From Salinarimonas sp. (lineage in GTDB: Bacteria; Pseudomonadota; Alphaproteobacteria; Rhizobiales; Beijerinckiaceae): a stretch of 40,506 nt of DNA. This document shows, one piece after another, positions 8,886-17,254 of this stretch. The position numbers and the translations under genes were made by a program. The notes beneath the pieces are model-generated. The model had not been told where the DNA came from and made no database searches. It saw only the letters and a program-made list of their open reading frames with translations. The stretch spans positions 1 to 40,506 of the forward strand of contig JAFIEI010000035.1 in the NCBI GenBank assembly GCA_020832565.1. Reading direction: 5' to 3'. The number at the start of each line of letters is the position of its first letter. The first letter of the stretch is position 1.

Positions 8886-10049
8886 ATGTCTGATCGCAGC
8901 TTCATCACCTGGCCGTTTTTCGAGCCGCGCCATGCCGTAATGCTCGATCGCATCGATACCTGGGCGCAGGCCAATGTGGCCGGGCTCGTCGATCACGATG
9001 ATATCGATGGATCCTGCCGGCGCCTCGTCGCGGCGCTCGGTGAAGCGGGATTTCTTGATATCGCCGCACCGCCAGCCGATCAGGGTTTCGACGTGCGCAG
9101 CCTGTGTCTCGCCCGCGAGCGGCTGGCTTATCATGCGGGGCTTGCCGATTTCGCCTTTGCCATGCAGGGGCTCGGGACCGGGCCGATCAGCCTGTTCGGC
9201 ACGCCTGAGCAGAAGGCGCGATATCTGCCCCCGGTCGCCGCCGGTAAGCGCATCGCCGCTTTTGCGCTCTCTGAGGCGCAAGCCGGCTCGGATGTGGCTG
9301 CGATGAGCACCACCGCCCGTGTCGATGGCAATGATCACTATGTCATCGACGGCGAGAAGACCTGGATCTCGAATGGCGGCATCGCCGATCACTACGTCGT
9401 CTTCGCCCGCACCGGCGAGGCGCCCGGCGCGAAGGGTATCTCGGCTTTCATCGTCGATTCCGATACGCCCGGGCTCGAAATCGCCGAGCGGATCGACGTA
9501 ATCGCCCCGCACCCGCTGGCGCGGATCCGTTTCGATGGTTGTCGCGTGCCGGCGACGCAACGCATCGGCGATGCAGGCGCGGGGTTCAAGGTGGCGATGG
9601 GAACGCTTGACGTGTTCCGCGCCACCGTCGGTGCCGCTGCGCTGGGCATGGCGCGACGCGCCCTTGACGAGGCGCTCGGGCGTGCCACCGGGCGCGAGCT
9701 CTTCGGTGCGCCGATGAGCGATCTGCCGCTGACCCAGGCCGCACTCGCCGAAATGGCGCTCGATATCGATGCATCCGCGCTGCTTATCTATCGCGCCGCC
9801 TGGACCAAGGACCAGGGCGCGCCGCGCGTCACCCGCGAGGCCTCCATGGCCAAGCTTCATGCCACCGAATCAGCGCAGCAGGTAATAGACAAGGCCGTCC
9901 AGATTTTCGGCGGTCTCGGCGTCACCAGCGGGGTCAAGGTCGAGGAATTGTATCGCGAGGTGCGCGCGCTGCGGATTTATGAAGGCGCCAGCGAAGTCCA
10001 GAAACTCGTCATCGCCCGCGAGACGCTGAAAGTTTCGGGGGGTGGATGA
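8886..10049 (+). CDS. Acyl-CoA dehydrogenase
   Basis: A 387-residue FAD-dependent acyl-CoA dehydrogenase. The N-terminal helical domain spans about 1-115. The FAD/substrate signature [16 protein letters not shown], equivalent to PROSITE signature 1, is near residue 130. The C-terminal helical domain includes [10 protein letters not shown] and [17 protein letters not shown]. The catalytic base is E366 in YEGAS, at the usual position for short- and medium-chain enzymes. The protein would pass electrons to ETF, whose genes are not in the window. In the operon it most likely introduces a double bond into a ring-derived or ring-opened CoA ester. AGGGA lies 9 nt before the ATG. The gene is flanked on both sides by REPIN-like elements, which is unusual inside an operon. 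Confidence 0.92.
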   Translation: MSDRSFITWPFFEPRHAVMLDRIDTWAQANVAGLVDHDDIDGSCRRLVAALGEAGFLDIAAPPADQGFDVRSLCLARERLAYHAGLADFAFAMQGLGTGPISLFGTPEQKARYLPPVAAGKRIAAFALSEAQAGSDVAAMSTTARVDGNDHYVIDGEKTWISNGGIADHYVVFARTGEAPGAKGISAFIVDSDTPGLEIAERIDVIAPHPLARIRFDGCRVPATQRIGDAGAGFKVAMGTLDVFRATVGAAALGMARRALDEALGRATGRELFGAPMSDLPLTQAALAEMALDIDASALLIYRAAWTKDQGAPRVTREASMAKLHATESAQQVIDKAVQIFGGLGVTSGVKVEELYREVRALRIYEGASEVQKLVIARETLKVSGGG

Positions 10050-10068
10050 TGGGTGATTCGCGCGATCG

Positions 10069-10182
10069 CCCTCCCCTCAGGGGAGGGACCAAGGGTGGGG
10101 TGAGCCCGGCTGTGCAATCTTCAACGTCGATCATCCGCATCGACGCTTCTCCCCACCCTCATTCCCTCCCCGCTGGGGAGGG
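10069..10182. repeat. REPIN-like paired palindromic element B (best preserved)
   Basis: The left arm at 10069-10100 is a 19-nt palindrome plus ACCA plus AGGGTGGGG. The right arm at 10151-10182 is CCCCACCCT, then CATT, then a 19-nt palindrome. The right arm reverse-complemented matches the left at 26 of 32 positions, and all differences fall in the palindrome loop and the 3-nt linker. The spacer is 50 bp. The element lies between the dehydrogenase and ligase genes. An open frame reads through it into the ligase, but the ligase clearly starts later at 10244. Confidence 0.88.
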
Positions 10183-10243
10183 AGGCCAGGGCGAGCCCTT
10201 CATTTCACCTCCACACAAACGCAAATCATCAGGAGATCGCGCC

Positions 10244-11866
10244 ATGACCCATTCTGCGCATCGTGACGGTTTTGCGCGAGACCACCTGCCGCCGCGCGAC
10301 CAGTGGCCGGAATTCCTCTTCACCCGGCCCGAGCTCGATTATCCCGAGCGGCTCAACTGCATCGATGCTTTCCTCGACGCCCATATCCGCGACGGGCGCG
10401 GGGACAGACCCTGCCTGATCACGCCCCGGGAGCAATGGCGCTATGGCGATCTGCATGAGCGGGTGAATCGCATCGCCAACGTGCTGGTGAACCGGCTCGG
10501 TCTCGTGCCCGGCGAGCGGGTGCTGTTGCGCTCGGCCAACAATGCCATGATGGTCGCGGCCTATTTCGCGGTGATCAAGGCCGGGGGGATCGTGGTGGCG
10601 ACGATGCCGATGCTGCGGGCGCGCGAGATCGCCTATCCGCTGGAAAAGGCGCGCATCGCCATCGCCCTGTGCGATGTGACGCTGCGCGAGGAGATGGACA
10701 AGGCCGGCACTGATGCCGCGCATCTGCGCCATTGCGTCTATTGGGGCGGGGGAGGCGATGACGGGCTCGAAGCGATGATGGCGGGGGAGAGCCCGGAATT
10801 CGAAGCCTGCGATACGGCAGCCGACGATGTCTGCCTGATCGCCTTTACCTCGGGCACGACGGGCGTGCCCAAGGGCACGATGCATTTCCACCGCGACATG
10901 CTCGCCATCTGCGACGCTTATGCCCGCAACGTATTGTGCGCCACGCCGGAGGATCGCTTCATCGGCTCGCCGCCGCTCGCCTTCACCTTCGGGCTGGGCG
11001 GGATCGTGCTGTTCCCGCTGCATATCGGCGCCTCGGCGGTACTTCTGGAGAAAGCCGGGCCGAACGAACTGGCGCCGGCCGTCGAGAAATACCGCGCCAG
11101 CGTCTGCTTCACGGCGCCCACCGCCTATCGCGCCATGCTCGACAAACGCGCGGAGCATGATCTGTCCAGCCTGCGCAAATGCGTCTCCGCCGGCGAGCCC
11201 CTGCCCAAGGCGACTTTCGAGGCCTGGAAGGCGGCGACCGGCCTCAGCCTGATGGACGGGATCGGCGCCACCGAAATGCTGCATATCTTCATCGCCGCCC
11301 GCGAAGACGAAATCCGCCCCGGCGCCACCGGCAAGCCGGTTCCGGGCTATGAGGCGAAGGTGATCGGGCCGGATGGTGAGGACCTCCCGCCGGGCACGGT
11401 CGGCAGGCTCGCCGTGCGCGGCCCCACGGGTTGCCGCTATCTCGACGATCCGCGCCAGGCGCAATACGTCATCGGCGGCTGGAACGTGACGGGCGATTCC
11501 TATCTGATCGATGATGACGGGTATTTCTGGTACCAGGCCCGCAATGACGACATGATCGTCTCCTCCGGCTACAACATTGCCGGGCCGGAAGTCGAGGCGG
11601 CGCTGCTGTCGCATGCCGCCGTCGCCGAGACCGGAGTGGTCGGGGCGCCGGACGAAGAGCGCGGCATGGTCGTCAAGGCCTATATCGTGCTGCGCGAAGG
11701 CTGGGAGCCCGGTCCCGAACTCGCGAAAGCATTGCAGGATCACGTCAAGGCTGAGATCGCGCCCTACAAATATCCGCGCCGGATCGATTTCGTCGAGGCC
11801 CTGCCCAAGACACAGACCGGCAAACTGCAACGCTTCGCATTGCGTGAAATGGCGCGCGAGGCGTAA
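10244..11866 (+). CDS. Benzoate/2-aminobenzoate-type CoA ligase (AMP-forming)
   Basis: A 540-residue ANL-superfamily adenylate-forming enzyme that activates a carboxylic acid to its CoA thioester using ATP. The P-loop TSGTTGVPKGT is at 202-212, the adenine-binding MDGIGATEMLHIF region is mid-protein, the hinge motif is YQARNDDMIVSSGYNI, and the C-terminal catalytic lysine is K527 in PKTQTGK. The GIGATEMLHIF segment and overall length fit the benzoate-CoA ligase group (BadA, BclA, AbmG-like) rather than medium-chain acyl ligases. With a RidA gene directly downstream, 2-aminobenzoate (anthranilate) is a good candidate; benzoate or a hydroxybenzoate cannot be excluded. I chose ATG 10244 because AGGAGA sits 7 nt upstream and the longer frame runs back through a repeat element. 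Confidence 0.88.
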   Translation: MTHSAHRDGFARDHLPPRDQWPEFLFTRPELDYPERLNCIDAFLDAHIRDGRGDRPCLITPREQWRYGDLHERVNRIANVLVNRLGLVPGERVLLRSANNAMMVAAYFAVIKAGGIVVATMPMLRAREIAYPLEKARIAIALCDVTLREEMDKAGTDAAHLRHCVYWGGGGDDGLEAMMAGESPEFEACDTAADDVCLIAFTSGTTGVPKGTMHFHRDMLAICDAYARNVLCATPEDRFIGSPPLAFTFGLGGIVLFPLHIGASAVLLEKAGPNELAPAVEKYRASVCFTAPTAYRAMLDKRAEHDLSSLRKCVSAGEPLPKATFEAWKAATGLSLMDGIGATEMLHIFIAAREDEIRPGATGKPVPGYEAKVIGPDGEDLPPGTVGRLAVRGPTGCRYLDDPRQAQYVIGGWNVTGDSYLIDDDGYFWYQARNDDMIVSSGYNIAGPEVEAALLSHAAVAETGVVGAPDEERGMVVKAYIVLREGWEPGPELAKALQDHVKAEIAPYKYPRRIDFVEALPKTQTGKLQRFALREMAREA

Positions 11867-11892
11867 CGAGAAAAACCGAGGGGAGAGAGAGC

Positions 11893-12336
11893 GTGGGGAT
11901 GCGTGAAGATCTGATCGTCGCATGCGCCGAGCGGCCGCAGGTACTCCAGCCGGCGGATTGGCCGGTGCCGCGCGGCTATGCCAACGGTATGATGGCGCAG
12001 GGAAGGCTGCTCGTGACCGGCGGGGTCGTGGGCTGGGATGCGCAAGGCGTCTTCGCCGACGGATTCATCCCGCAGGTGCGCCGGACGCTGGAGAATATCG
12101 TCGCGATTCTTGCCGAAGGCGGCGCGGGGCCGCAGCATCTGGTGCGGCTGACCTGGTATGTCACCGATCTCGGGGCCTACAAATCCGGCCTGCGCGATCT
12201 CGGGCGCGCCTATCGCGAGGTAATCGGCCCGCATTACCCGGCGATGGCGCTGGTTCAGGTCGCCGGCCTCGTCGAGGATGCGGCGCTCGTCGAGATCGAG
12301 GCCACGGCCGTGGTGGGAGCCGAACCGCCGCGTTGA
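11893..12336 (+). CDS. RidA-family protein (enamine/imine deaminase-like)
   Basis: A 147-residue RidA/YjgF/UK114-family protein. The fold signature is visible: VPRGYANGMMAQGRLLVTGG in the first strands, then VRRTLENIVAILAEGGAGPQHLVRLTWYVTD, and the C-terminal HYPAMALVQVAGLVEDAALVEIEATAVV. RidA proteins hydrolyse reactive enamine/imine intermediates to ketones; divergent members are part of catabolic operons. Here it follows the aryl-CoA ligase by 26 bp as the last gene of the operon. This suggests the pathway produces an imine, consistent with an amino-substituted aromatic substrate. The start is GTG 11893, because GAGGGGAG lies 7 nt upstream; ATG 11899, two codons on, is the alternative. Confidence 0.88.
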   Translation: MGMREDLIVACAERPQVLQPADWPVPRGYANGMMAQGRLLVTGGVVGWDAQGVFADGFIPQVRRTLENIVAILAEGGAGPQHLVRLTWYVTDLGAYKSGLRDLGRAYREVIGPHYPAMALVQVAGLVEDAALVEIEATAVVGAEPPR

Positions 12337-12397
12337 TGCCGCAATCGGCCTCTCAGATGCGCATCGACTATATCGCAATCGCGACGAGGATCCCGCC

Positions 12398-13192
12398 ATG
12401 CCCGCCTTTTCTGCCGCGCAAACCCTTGCTTCTCCCGCCAATCCGGCCCCGGCGATGCGGCGCGGAGGCGCTGCGATTCGCACGACACTGGCCGGCGCCC
12501 TGTTCGCCGCGCTCCTGATTGTGCCCCTCTCCGCGCAGGCGGGTGAGGGCGCGCGTGACGGGCGTATCGTCGTGAGCGGATCGGGCACGGTCGAGCGTGC
12601 GCCTGATTATGCGCGCATCCATATCTCGGTGACGACGCGGTCCGAGACGGTGGTCGAGGCGGTCGATGCCAATAACGATGCGGTGGAGGCGGCGCTCGCG
12701 CGGCTCGAGGCGCGGGGGATCGCCCGCGAGGATATCGAGACTGCGGGGTTTCGGGTGTTCGAGACCCCCGAATCGCGCCGCAACGACGACTCTCTGCGCG
12801 AGCAGCCCGGCTTCACCGCCTCGCATCAGCTGCGCATCAAGACCCGCGATATCGATGATGTCGGCGTCCTTGCCGGGGATATTCTCGGGCTCGAGGGCAT
12901 GACGTTCCAGGGGCTCGATTTCGCCCTCGACGATGACCGCGATGCGCAGGACGAGGCCCGCCGGCGGGCCGTCGCGGATGCGACGCGGCAGGCGGGCGTG
13001 CTTGCCGATGCGGCGGGGGTGAGCCTCGGGCGGCTGATGCTGGTCGGCGATGCGGCGACGAGCGCGATTTCGATGCGCAGCGAGGGGATGATGATGGCAC
13101 GGATGGATGCAGCCTCACCCGTGCCGATCGTCCCGCCCGCCAGCCTCGGTTACGAGGCCAGCGTGCGGATGGAATGGGCAATCTCCGAGTAA
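12398..13192 (+). CDS. Exported SIMPL-domain (DUF541) protein
   Basis: About 264 residues with an N-terminal signal or anchor: a hydrophobic run TTLAGALFAALLIVPLSAQAG follows a basic stretch (MRRGGAAIR). The remainder is one SIMPL domain, beginning RIVVSGSGTVERAPDYARIHISV and containing the typical AxxDAxxQAGVLADAAGVSLGRL segment. SIMPL proteins are periplasmic or outer-membrane-associated with poorly defined roles, including oxidative-stress tolerance. ATG 12398 has GAGGAT upstream. ATG 12455 would start directly at the basic part of the signal peptide and is a real alternative. The gene follows the RidA gene by about 60 bp but is probably not part of the same pathway. Confidence 0.82.
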   Translation: MPAFSAAQTLASPANPAPAMRRGGAAIRTTLAGALFAALLIVPLSAQAGEGARDGRIVVSGSGTVERAPDYARIHISVTTRSETVVEAVDANNDAVEAALARLEARGIAREDIETAGFRVFETPESRRNDDSLREQPGFTASHQLRIKTRDIDDVGVLAGDILGLEGMTFQGLDFALDDDRDAQDEARRRAVADATRQAGVLADAAGVSLGRLMLVGDAATSAISMRSEGMMMARMDAASPVPIVPPASLGYEASVRMEWAISE

Positions 13193-13221
13193 CGGGCGAC
13201 TGCCGGATTACGGGACCTCCG

Positions 13222-13398
13222 TCACAATGGCGGTGAGCGCCCGCGCACGACGCCGACGACGGCGGCGATCAGGAACAGCACGATCGCGACGAAGAAGATG
13301 ATCTTCGCGATCTCCATGGCGGCGCCGGCGATTCCGCCGAAACCGAGAACGGCGGCGATCAGCGCGACGATGAGGAATGTCAGGGCCCAGCCCAGCAT
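13222..13398 (-). CDS. DUF1328 small membrane protein
   Basis: A 58-residue, strongly hydrophobic protein with two membrane segments. The first contains [21 protein letters not shown] and the second [21 protein letters not shown], followed by a short basic tail. This is the DUF1328 (YtjA-like) family, common in proteobacteria and of unknown function. ATG 13398 has GGAGAG upstream on the minus strand and gives the standard length; the open frame continues upstream but that part shows no family similarity. It is divergent from the metal ATPase gene and convergent with the SIMPL gene. Confidence 0.87.
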   Translation of the reverse strand: MLGWALTFLIVALIAAVLGFGGIAGAAMEIAKIIFFVAIVLFLIAAVVGVVRGRSPPL

Positions 13399-13587
13399 GG
13401 TTTCTCTCCGTTTTTTGGGCGGCGGGCGATCGGCGCCCGCCTTACTTGGCTCCTCAACGGAGGGCGCGACAAAACGTTCCAGCCAAATACCCGCGAGGGC
13501 GCGTAATTCTCCCGATTGCAGCAGCCTGTGCGGGGCGCCAGTTTGGAATGGCTCCATTATGGATGCCCATCCTCACGGTCGTGCCGC

Positions 13588-15546
13588 ATGCTCTCGCCCA
13601 TCGCCATCCCCGCCATCCTCACGGCCCTGACAGGCATCGGGCTCGTCTGGGGTATCGCCGCCGAGATTACCGGCGCGGCCAGCTCCAAGGTGCTGGCGGG
13701 CTATATTCTCGCCTATCTCGCCGGCGGCCTGCCCGCATCGCGGGTCGCGCTCACCAATCTCTGGCACAACCGCCGTCTCGACATCGATCTGCTGATGGTG
13801 CTCGCCGCCCTTGCCGCCGCCGCGGTCGACGAAATGCGCGACGGCGCCATCCTGCTGTTTCTCTTCTCGCTCGCGGGAACGCTGCAGGAATACGCCATGG
13901 GGCGCGCCGAGCGGGAGGTCGAGGCGCTGATGGCGATGCGCCCGGAGACCGCGCATCGCCGCGACGAACGAGGCCATGTCGCGGATGTGCCGGCTGCGTC
14001 GCTGGTGCGCGGCGATCGGGTGATGGTGCGCCCGGGCGAGCGTGTTCCCGTCGACGGGGTGATCCGCGACGGCCACAGCAATCTCGACGAGGCCAGCGTC
14101 ACCGGCGAGGCCATGCCGGTGCGCAAGGGCGCCGGCGACAAGGTATTCGAAGCGACCGTCAACGGGCAGGGCATTCTCGAGGTCGAGGTCCTGCACGCCG
14201 CTGCGGAGAGCACCGTCGCGCGAATGATCGAGATGGTGACGAGGGCCAAGGCGCAAAAGGCGCCGAGCGAACGCTTCAGCGCCTGGTTCGGCCAGCGCTA
14301 TACCGTGGCGGTTCTGGTCGGATCGGTTCTTGCCTTCGTGGTGCTCCTGATGCTCGGGCGGGAATTCGGCGATGCGCTCTACCGCGCCGCGACGTTGCTG
14401 GTGGCGGCGAGCCCATGCGCCATCGTGATCAGCGTGCCGGCGGCGATCCTCTCGGCGCTCTCGGCCTCGGCGCGCGGCGGGGTGCTGTTCAAGGGGGGCG
14501 CGGCGCTGGAGAGTTTCGGCGCCGTCCGGCAGTTCGCCTTCGACAAGACCGGCACCCTGACCGAGGGACGCGCCCGGGTCGTCGAGATCCTGCCGCTGGG
14601 CTATCCCCGCGACGAGCTCCTCGCCCTCGCCGCCGGGCTCGAAGCCGATTCGGAGCACCATGTCGCCGCCGCCATCCGCCGCGAGGCACAGCATCACGCG
14701 ATCACCCCGGCGGCGATCGCCGGTGCGCAGAACCATCCCGGCGAGGGGATCGTGGCGCGCAACGGGGATGACGGGATGCTCTTCGCCGGCAATCCGCGCC
14801 TGCTCGAGCGGCTGGGCATAACGGCCGATGCGCGCACACGCGATGCGCTTGCGGGCCTGGAAGCGAGTGGCCATTCGGTGATCGTGATCGGGCAGGGCGA
14901 GCGCATTCTGGGCGCGATCAGCATCGCCGACCAGCCGCGCGCCAGCGCCGTCGAGGCATTGGCGCGGCTGCGGGATGCGGGCATATCGCGAATCACCATG
15001 TTTACCGGCGATCGCGCTGCCGTGGCACAGCGCATCGGTGCCGCAATCGGCCTTCACGCGGGTGATATCGAAGCCGAATTGATGCCCGAGGAGAAAGTCG
15101 CGCGCATTGCCGCCATGCGCGACCGGGGCCCTGTCGCATTCGTCGGGGATGGCGTCAACGATGCCGCTGCGCTGGCAGGCGCCGATATCGGCGTCGCCAT
15201 GGGCACGGCGGGAAGCGAGGTGGCCCTGCAGGCCGCTGACGTGGCCCTGCTCTCGGAGGATCTGCGGCGGCTCGAAAAGGCCTGGCATCTCGCCCGGCGC
15301 ACCAATCGGATCATCCGACAGAATCTCTATTTCGCCGTCGGCGCCATGCTCGTACTGGTCATCCTGACGCTGTTCTTCGAGCTGTCGTTGCCGCTCGCCG
15401 TGATCGGCCACGAGGGGGGAACGCTGATCGTCGTCGCCAACGGCCTGCGCCTGCTCTTCGACCCGATTCGCGAGCCGGAATCGAACGGCGCGGCGTATGA
15501 ATATCAAGGCATATCGCCGTCAGCTCACCCCTATCCGTCCGCTTAG
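13588..15546 (+). CDS. P1B-type heavy-metal-transporting ATPase without N-terminal metal-binding domain
   Basis: A 652-residue P-type ATPase. Key motifs in order: TGEA (172-175), the membrane metal site SPC (275-277) in ASPCAIVISVP, the phosphorylation site DKTGT (319-323), SEHH in place of the usual SEHP, TGD in MFTGDR, GDGVNDA, and HEGGT in the last membrane region. The SPC plus HEGGT combination fits the P1B-4 group, which exports Co, Fe or Zn; the CPC signature of Cu or Zn/Cd pumps is absent. There is no HMA domain and no His-rich N-terminus. ATG 13588 is the first in-frame start before the first membrane helix and has no good ribosome site, so the start is the least certain part. The specific metal is not decided by sequence. 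Confidence 0.9.
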   Translation: MLSPIAIPAILTALTGIGLVWGIAAEITGAASSKVLAGYILAYLAGGLPASRVALTNLWHNRRLDIDLLMVLAALAAAAVDEMRDGAILLFLFSLAGTLQEYAMGRAEREVEALMAMRPETAHRRDERGHVADVPAASLVRGDRVMVRPGERVPVDGVIRDGHSNLDEASVTGEAMPVRKGAGDKVFEATVNGQGILEVEVLHAAAESTVARMIEMVTRAKAQKAPSERFSAWFGQRYTVAVLVGSVLAFVVLLMLGREFGDALYRAATLLVAASPCAIVISVPAAILSALSASARGGVLFKGGAALESFGAVRQFAFDKTGTLTEGRARVVEILPLGYPRDELLALAAGLEADSEHHVAAAIRREAQHHAITPAAIAGAQNHPGEGIVARNGDDGMLFAGNPRLLERLGITADARTRDALAGLEASGHSVIVIGQGERILGAISIADQPRASAVEALARLRDAGISRITMFTGDRAAVAQRIGAAIGLHAGDIEAELMPEEKVARIAAMRDRGPVAFVGDGVNDAAALAGADIGVAMGTAGSEVALQAADVALLSEDLRRLEKAWHLARRTNRIIRQNLYFAVGAMLVLVILTLFFELSLPLAVIGHEGGTLIVVANGLRLLFDPIREPESNGAAYEYQGISPSAHPYPSA

Positions 15547-15838
15547 CGTAGGAAAATTCGGGCGAAGCCTTCATGCTGCGCGCCTCTTCCCTCTCCCTCC
15601 GCGGATGGCGGGATCAGGGTGCCTTCATGGCGCGTGATGCGCTACCATGCAAACCGGCACCGTTCTGCCGTCTCCCGCGCCCCCAGCGGCGCAGAAGACG
15701 CGTCGAGCATTGCGTGTCGGCTGACCCCACCACGGATGCCTCTGCCGATCAAACCTTGTCGCCCGGCAGGTGAGAGAATATGGTCCGCCGCGCGAGCGCC
15801 TCGGGAAAGGCGCAGCCAGATGACGAGGATGACGGGCC
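15547..15838 (+). other. Gap before thrC, no gene recognised
   Basis: These 292 bases between the ATPase stop and thrC contain no open frame with credible protein features and no recognisable riboswitch. A GAGGAT at about 15825-15830 serves as ribosome site for the GTG start of thrC. Confidence 0.5.
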
Positions 15839-17254
15839 GTGCTGCATATCTCCACCCGGGGCGAAGCGCCCGCGATCGGTTTCAACGATGCGCTGCTCAC
15901 AGGCCTTGCCCGCGACGGCGGGCTCTATGTGCCCCAGAGCTATCCGCAGATCGATGCGCAAACCATCGCCGGTTATGCCGGGCGTCCCTATGCCGAGGTG
16001 GCACGCAACGTTCTGGGCAGGCTCGTCGACGGCGAGATCGGCGTTGACGCCTTCACCGCGATGGTCGAGGGCGCCTATGCGGGCTTTCGCCATCCCGCCA
16101 CCTGCCCGCTCGTCCAGATTGACGACAATCTCTTCGTGCTCGAACTCTTCCACGGCCCGACGCTCGCCTTCAAGGATGTGGCGATGCAGCTGCTCGGGCG
16201 GCTGATGGATCACGTGCTGAAGGAACGCGGCCAGCGCGCCACCATCGTCGGCGCGACTTCCGGAGATACCGGTTCGGCGGCAGTCGAGGCATTTTCCGGG
16301 CTCGACCAGGTCGATATCTTCATCCTCTATCCCAATGGTCGCGTCTCGGAAGTGCAGCGCCGGCAGATGACCACGGTCGATGCGCACAACGTCCACGCCA
16401 TCGCGCTGGAGGGCAATTTCGACGATTGCCAGACCATCGTGAAGGGCATGTTCAACCATGCCGATTTCCGCGACGAATTGCTGCTTTCCGGCGTGAATTC
16501 GATCAACTGGGCCCGCGTCGCGGCGCAGGCGGTGTATTACTTCACCGCCGCCGTGGCACTCGGCGGCCCGCACCGGCCCGTCTCCTTCACCGTGCCGACG
16601 GGCAATTTCGGCGATATCCTCGCCGGCCATATCGCGAAAGCGATGGGGCTGCCGGTGGCGGATCTGCAGATCGCGAGCAACGCCAACGACATCCTGCCGC
16701 GTGCGCTCGAGAGCGGCGAATACGCCATCAAGGGCGTGATGCCGACCACCTCGCCCTCGATGGATATCCAGATCTCCTCGAATTTCGAGCGACTTCTGTT
16801 TGAGGCCTATGACCGCGACGGCGCCGCGATCCGGGCGCTGATGGGGCAGCTTGCCCAGGCGCGCGCCTTCACCATCGCACCCGGCCCGCTGGAGCGCATC
16901 CGCTGCGAATTCTCCGCCCAGGCCGTGCCGGAGACGGAAGTCGCCGAGGAAATCGGCGCGACCTGGCGCGATGCGGGCTACCTGCTCGATCCGCATACGG
17001 CGATCGGTGTGCGGGCCGCACGCAACGCGCTCGCGCGTGATCCCGCCAGCCCGCGCGTCGTGCTCGCCACCGCCCATCCGGCCAAGTTCCCCGATGCCGT
17101 CGAGAAGGCCAGCGGCATCCGCCCGCCATTGCCCGAACACATGGCCGATCTCTACGAGCGCAATGAGCGGTTCAGCGTGGTCGCCAACGACCAGGGCGCC
17201 GTGGAGCGCTTTATCCGCGAGCGCTCGCGGATCGTTGCCGGCGCGAAAGCATGA
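15839..17254 (+). CDS. thrC: Threonine synthase
   Basis: This 471-residue PLP enzyme converts O-phosphohomoserine to threonine, the last step of threonine synthesis. PLP would bind K112 in PTLAFKDVAMQ. The phosphate-binding SGDTGSAAVEAF and the PNGRVSEVQRRQMTT segment are typical of the longer bacterial ThrC class. PTGNFGDILAGHIAKAMGLP is the second classical motif. The start is GTG 15839 (MLHISTRGEAP), preceded by GAGGAT; this is the normal ThrC start in alphaproteobacteria. The stop overlaps the M16 protease gene by 4 bp (ATGA). Pairing of thrC with an M16 protease gene is common in Rhizobiales, by my recollection. Confidence 0.96.
   Translation: MLHISTRGEAPAIGFNDALLTGLARDGGLYVPQSYPQIDAQTIAGYAGRPYAEVARNVLGRLVDGEIGVDAFTAMVEGAYAGFRHPATCPLVQIDDNLFVLELFHGPTLAFKDVAMQLLGRLMDHVLKERGQRATIVGATSGDTGSAAVEAFSGLDQVDIFILYPNGRVSEVQRRQMTTVDAHNVHAIALEGNFDDCQTIVKGMFNHADFRDELLLSGVNSINWARVAAQAVYYFTAAVALGGPHRPVSFTVPTGNFGDILAGHIAKAMGLPVADLQIASNANDILPRALESGEYAIKGVMPTTSPSMDIQISSNFERLLFEAYDRDGAAIRALMGQLAQARAFTIAPGPLERIRCEFSAQAVPETEVAEEIGATWRDAGYLLDPHTAIGVRAARNALARDPASPRVVLATAHPAKFPDAVEKASGIRPPLPEHMADLYERNERFSVVANDQGAVERFIRERSRIVAGAKA

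Noticed and set aside
8729-10182. CRISPR-like array from repeated palindromes
   Set aside because: Only four copies with unequal spacing around a gene, inverted pairs rather than direct repeats, and no cas gene.
10046-10243. Possible 66-residue N-terminal extension of the CoA ligase
   Set aside because: It reads through REPIN-like element B, and the ligase has a good ribosome site and normal length from 10244.
13573-15507. 644-codon open frame on the minus strand opposite the metal ATPase
   Set aside because: GC-rich codon bias opens the antisense frame; the plus-strand gene has all P-type ATPase motifs.
15749-17140. 463-codon open frame opposite thrC
   Set aside because: Antisense shadow of an unambiguous threonine synthase.
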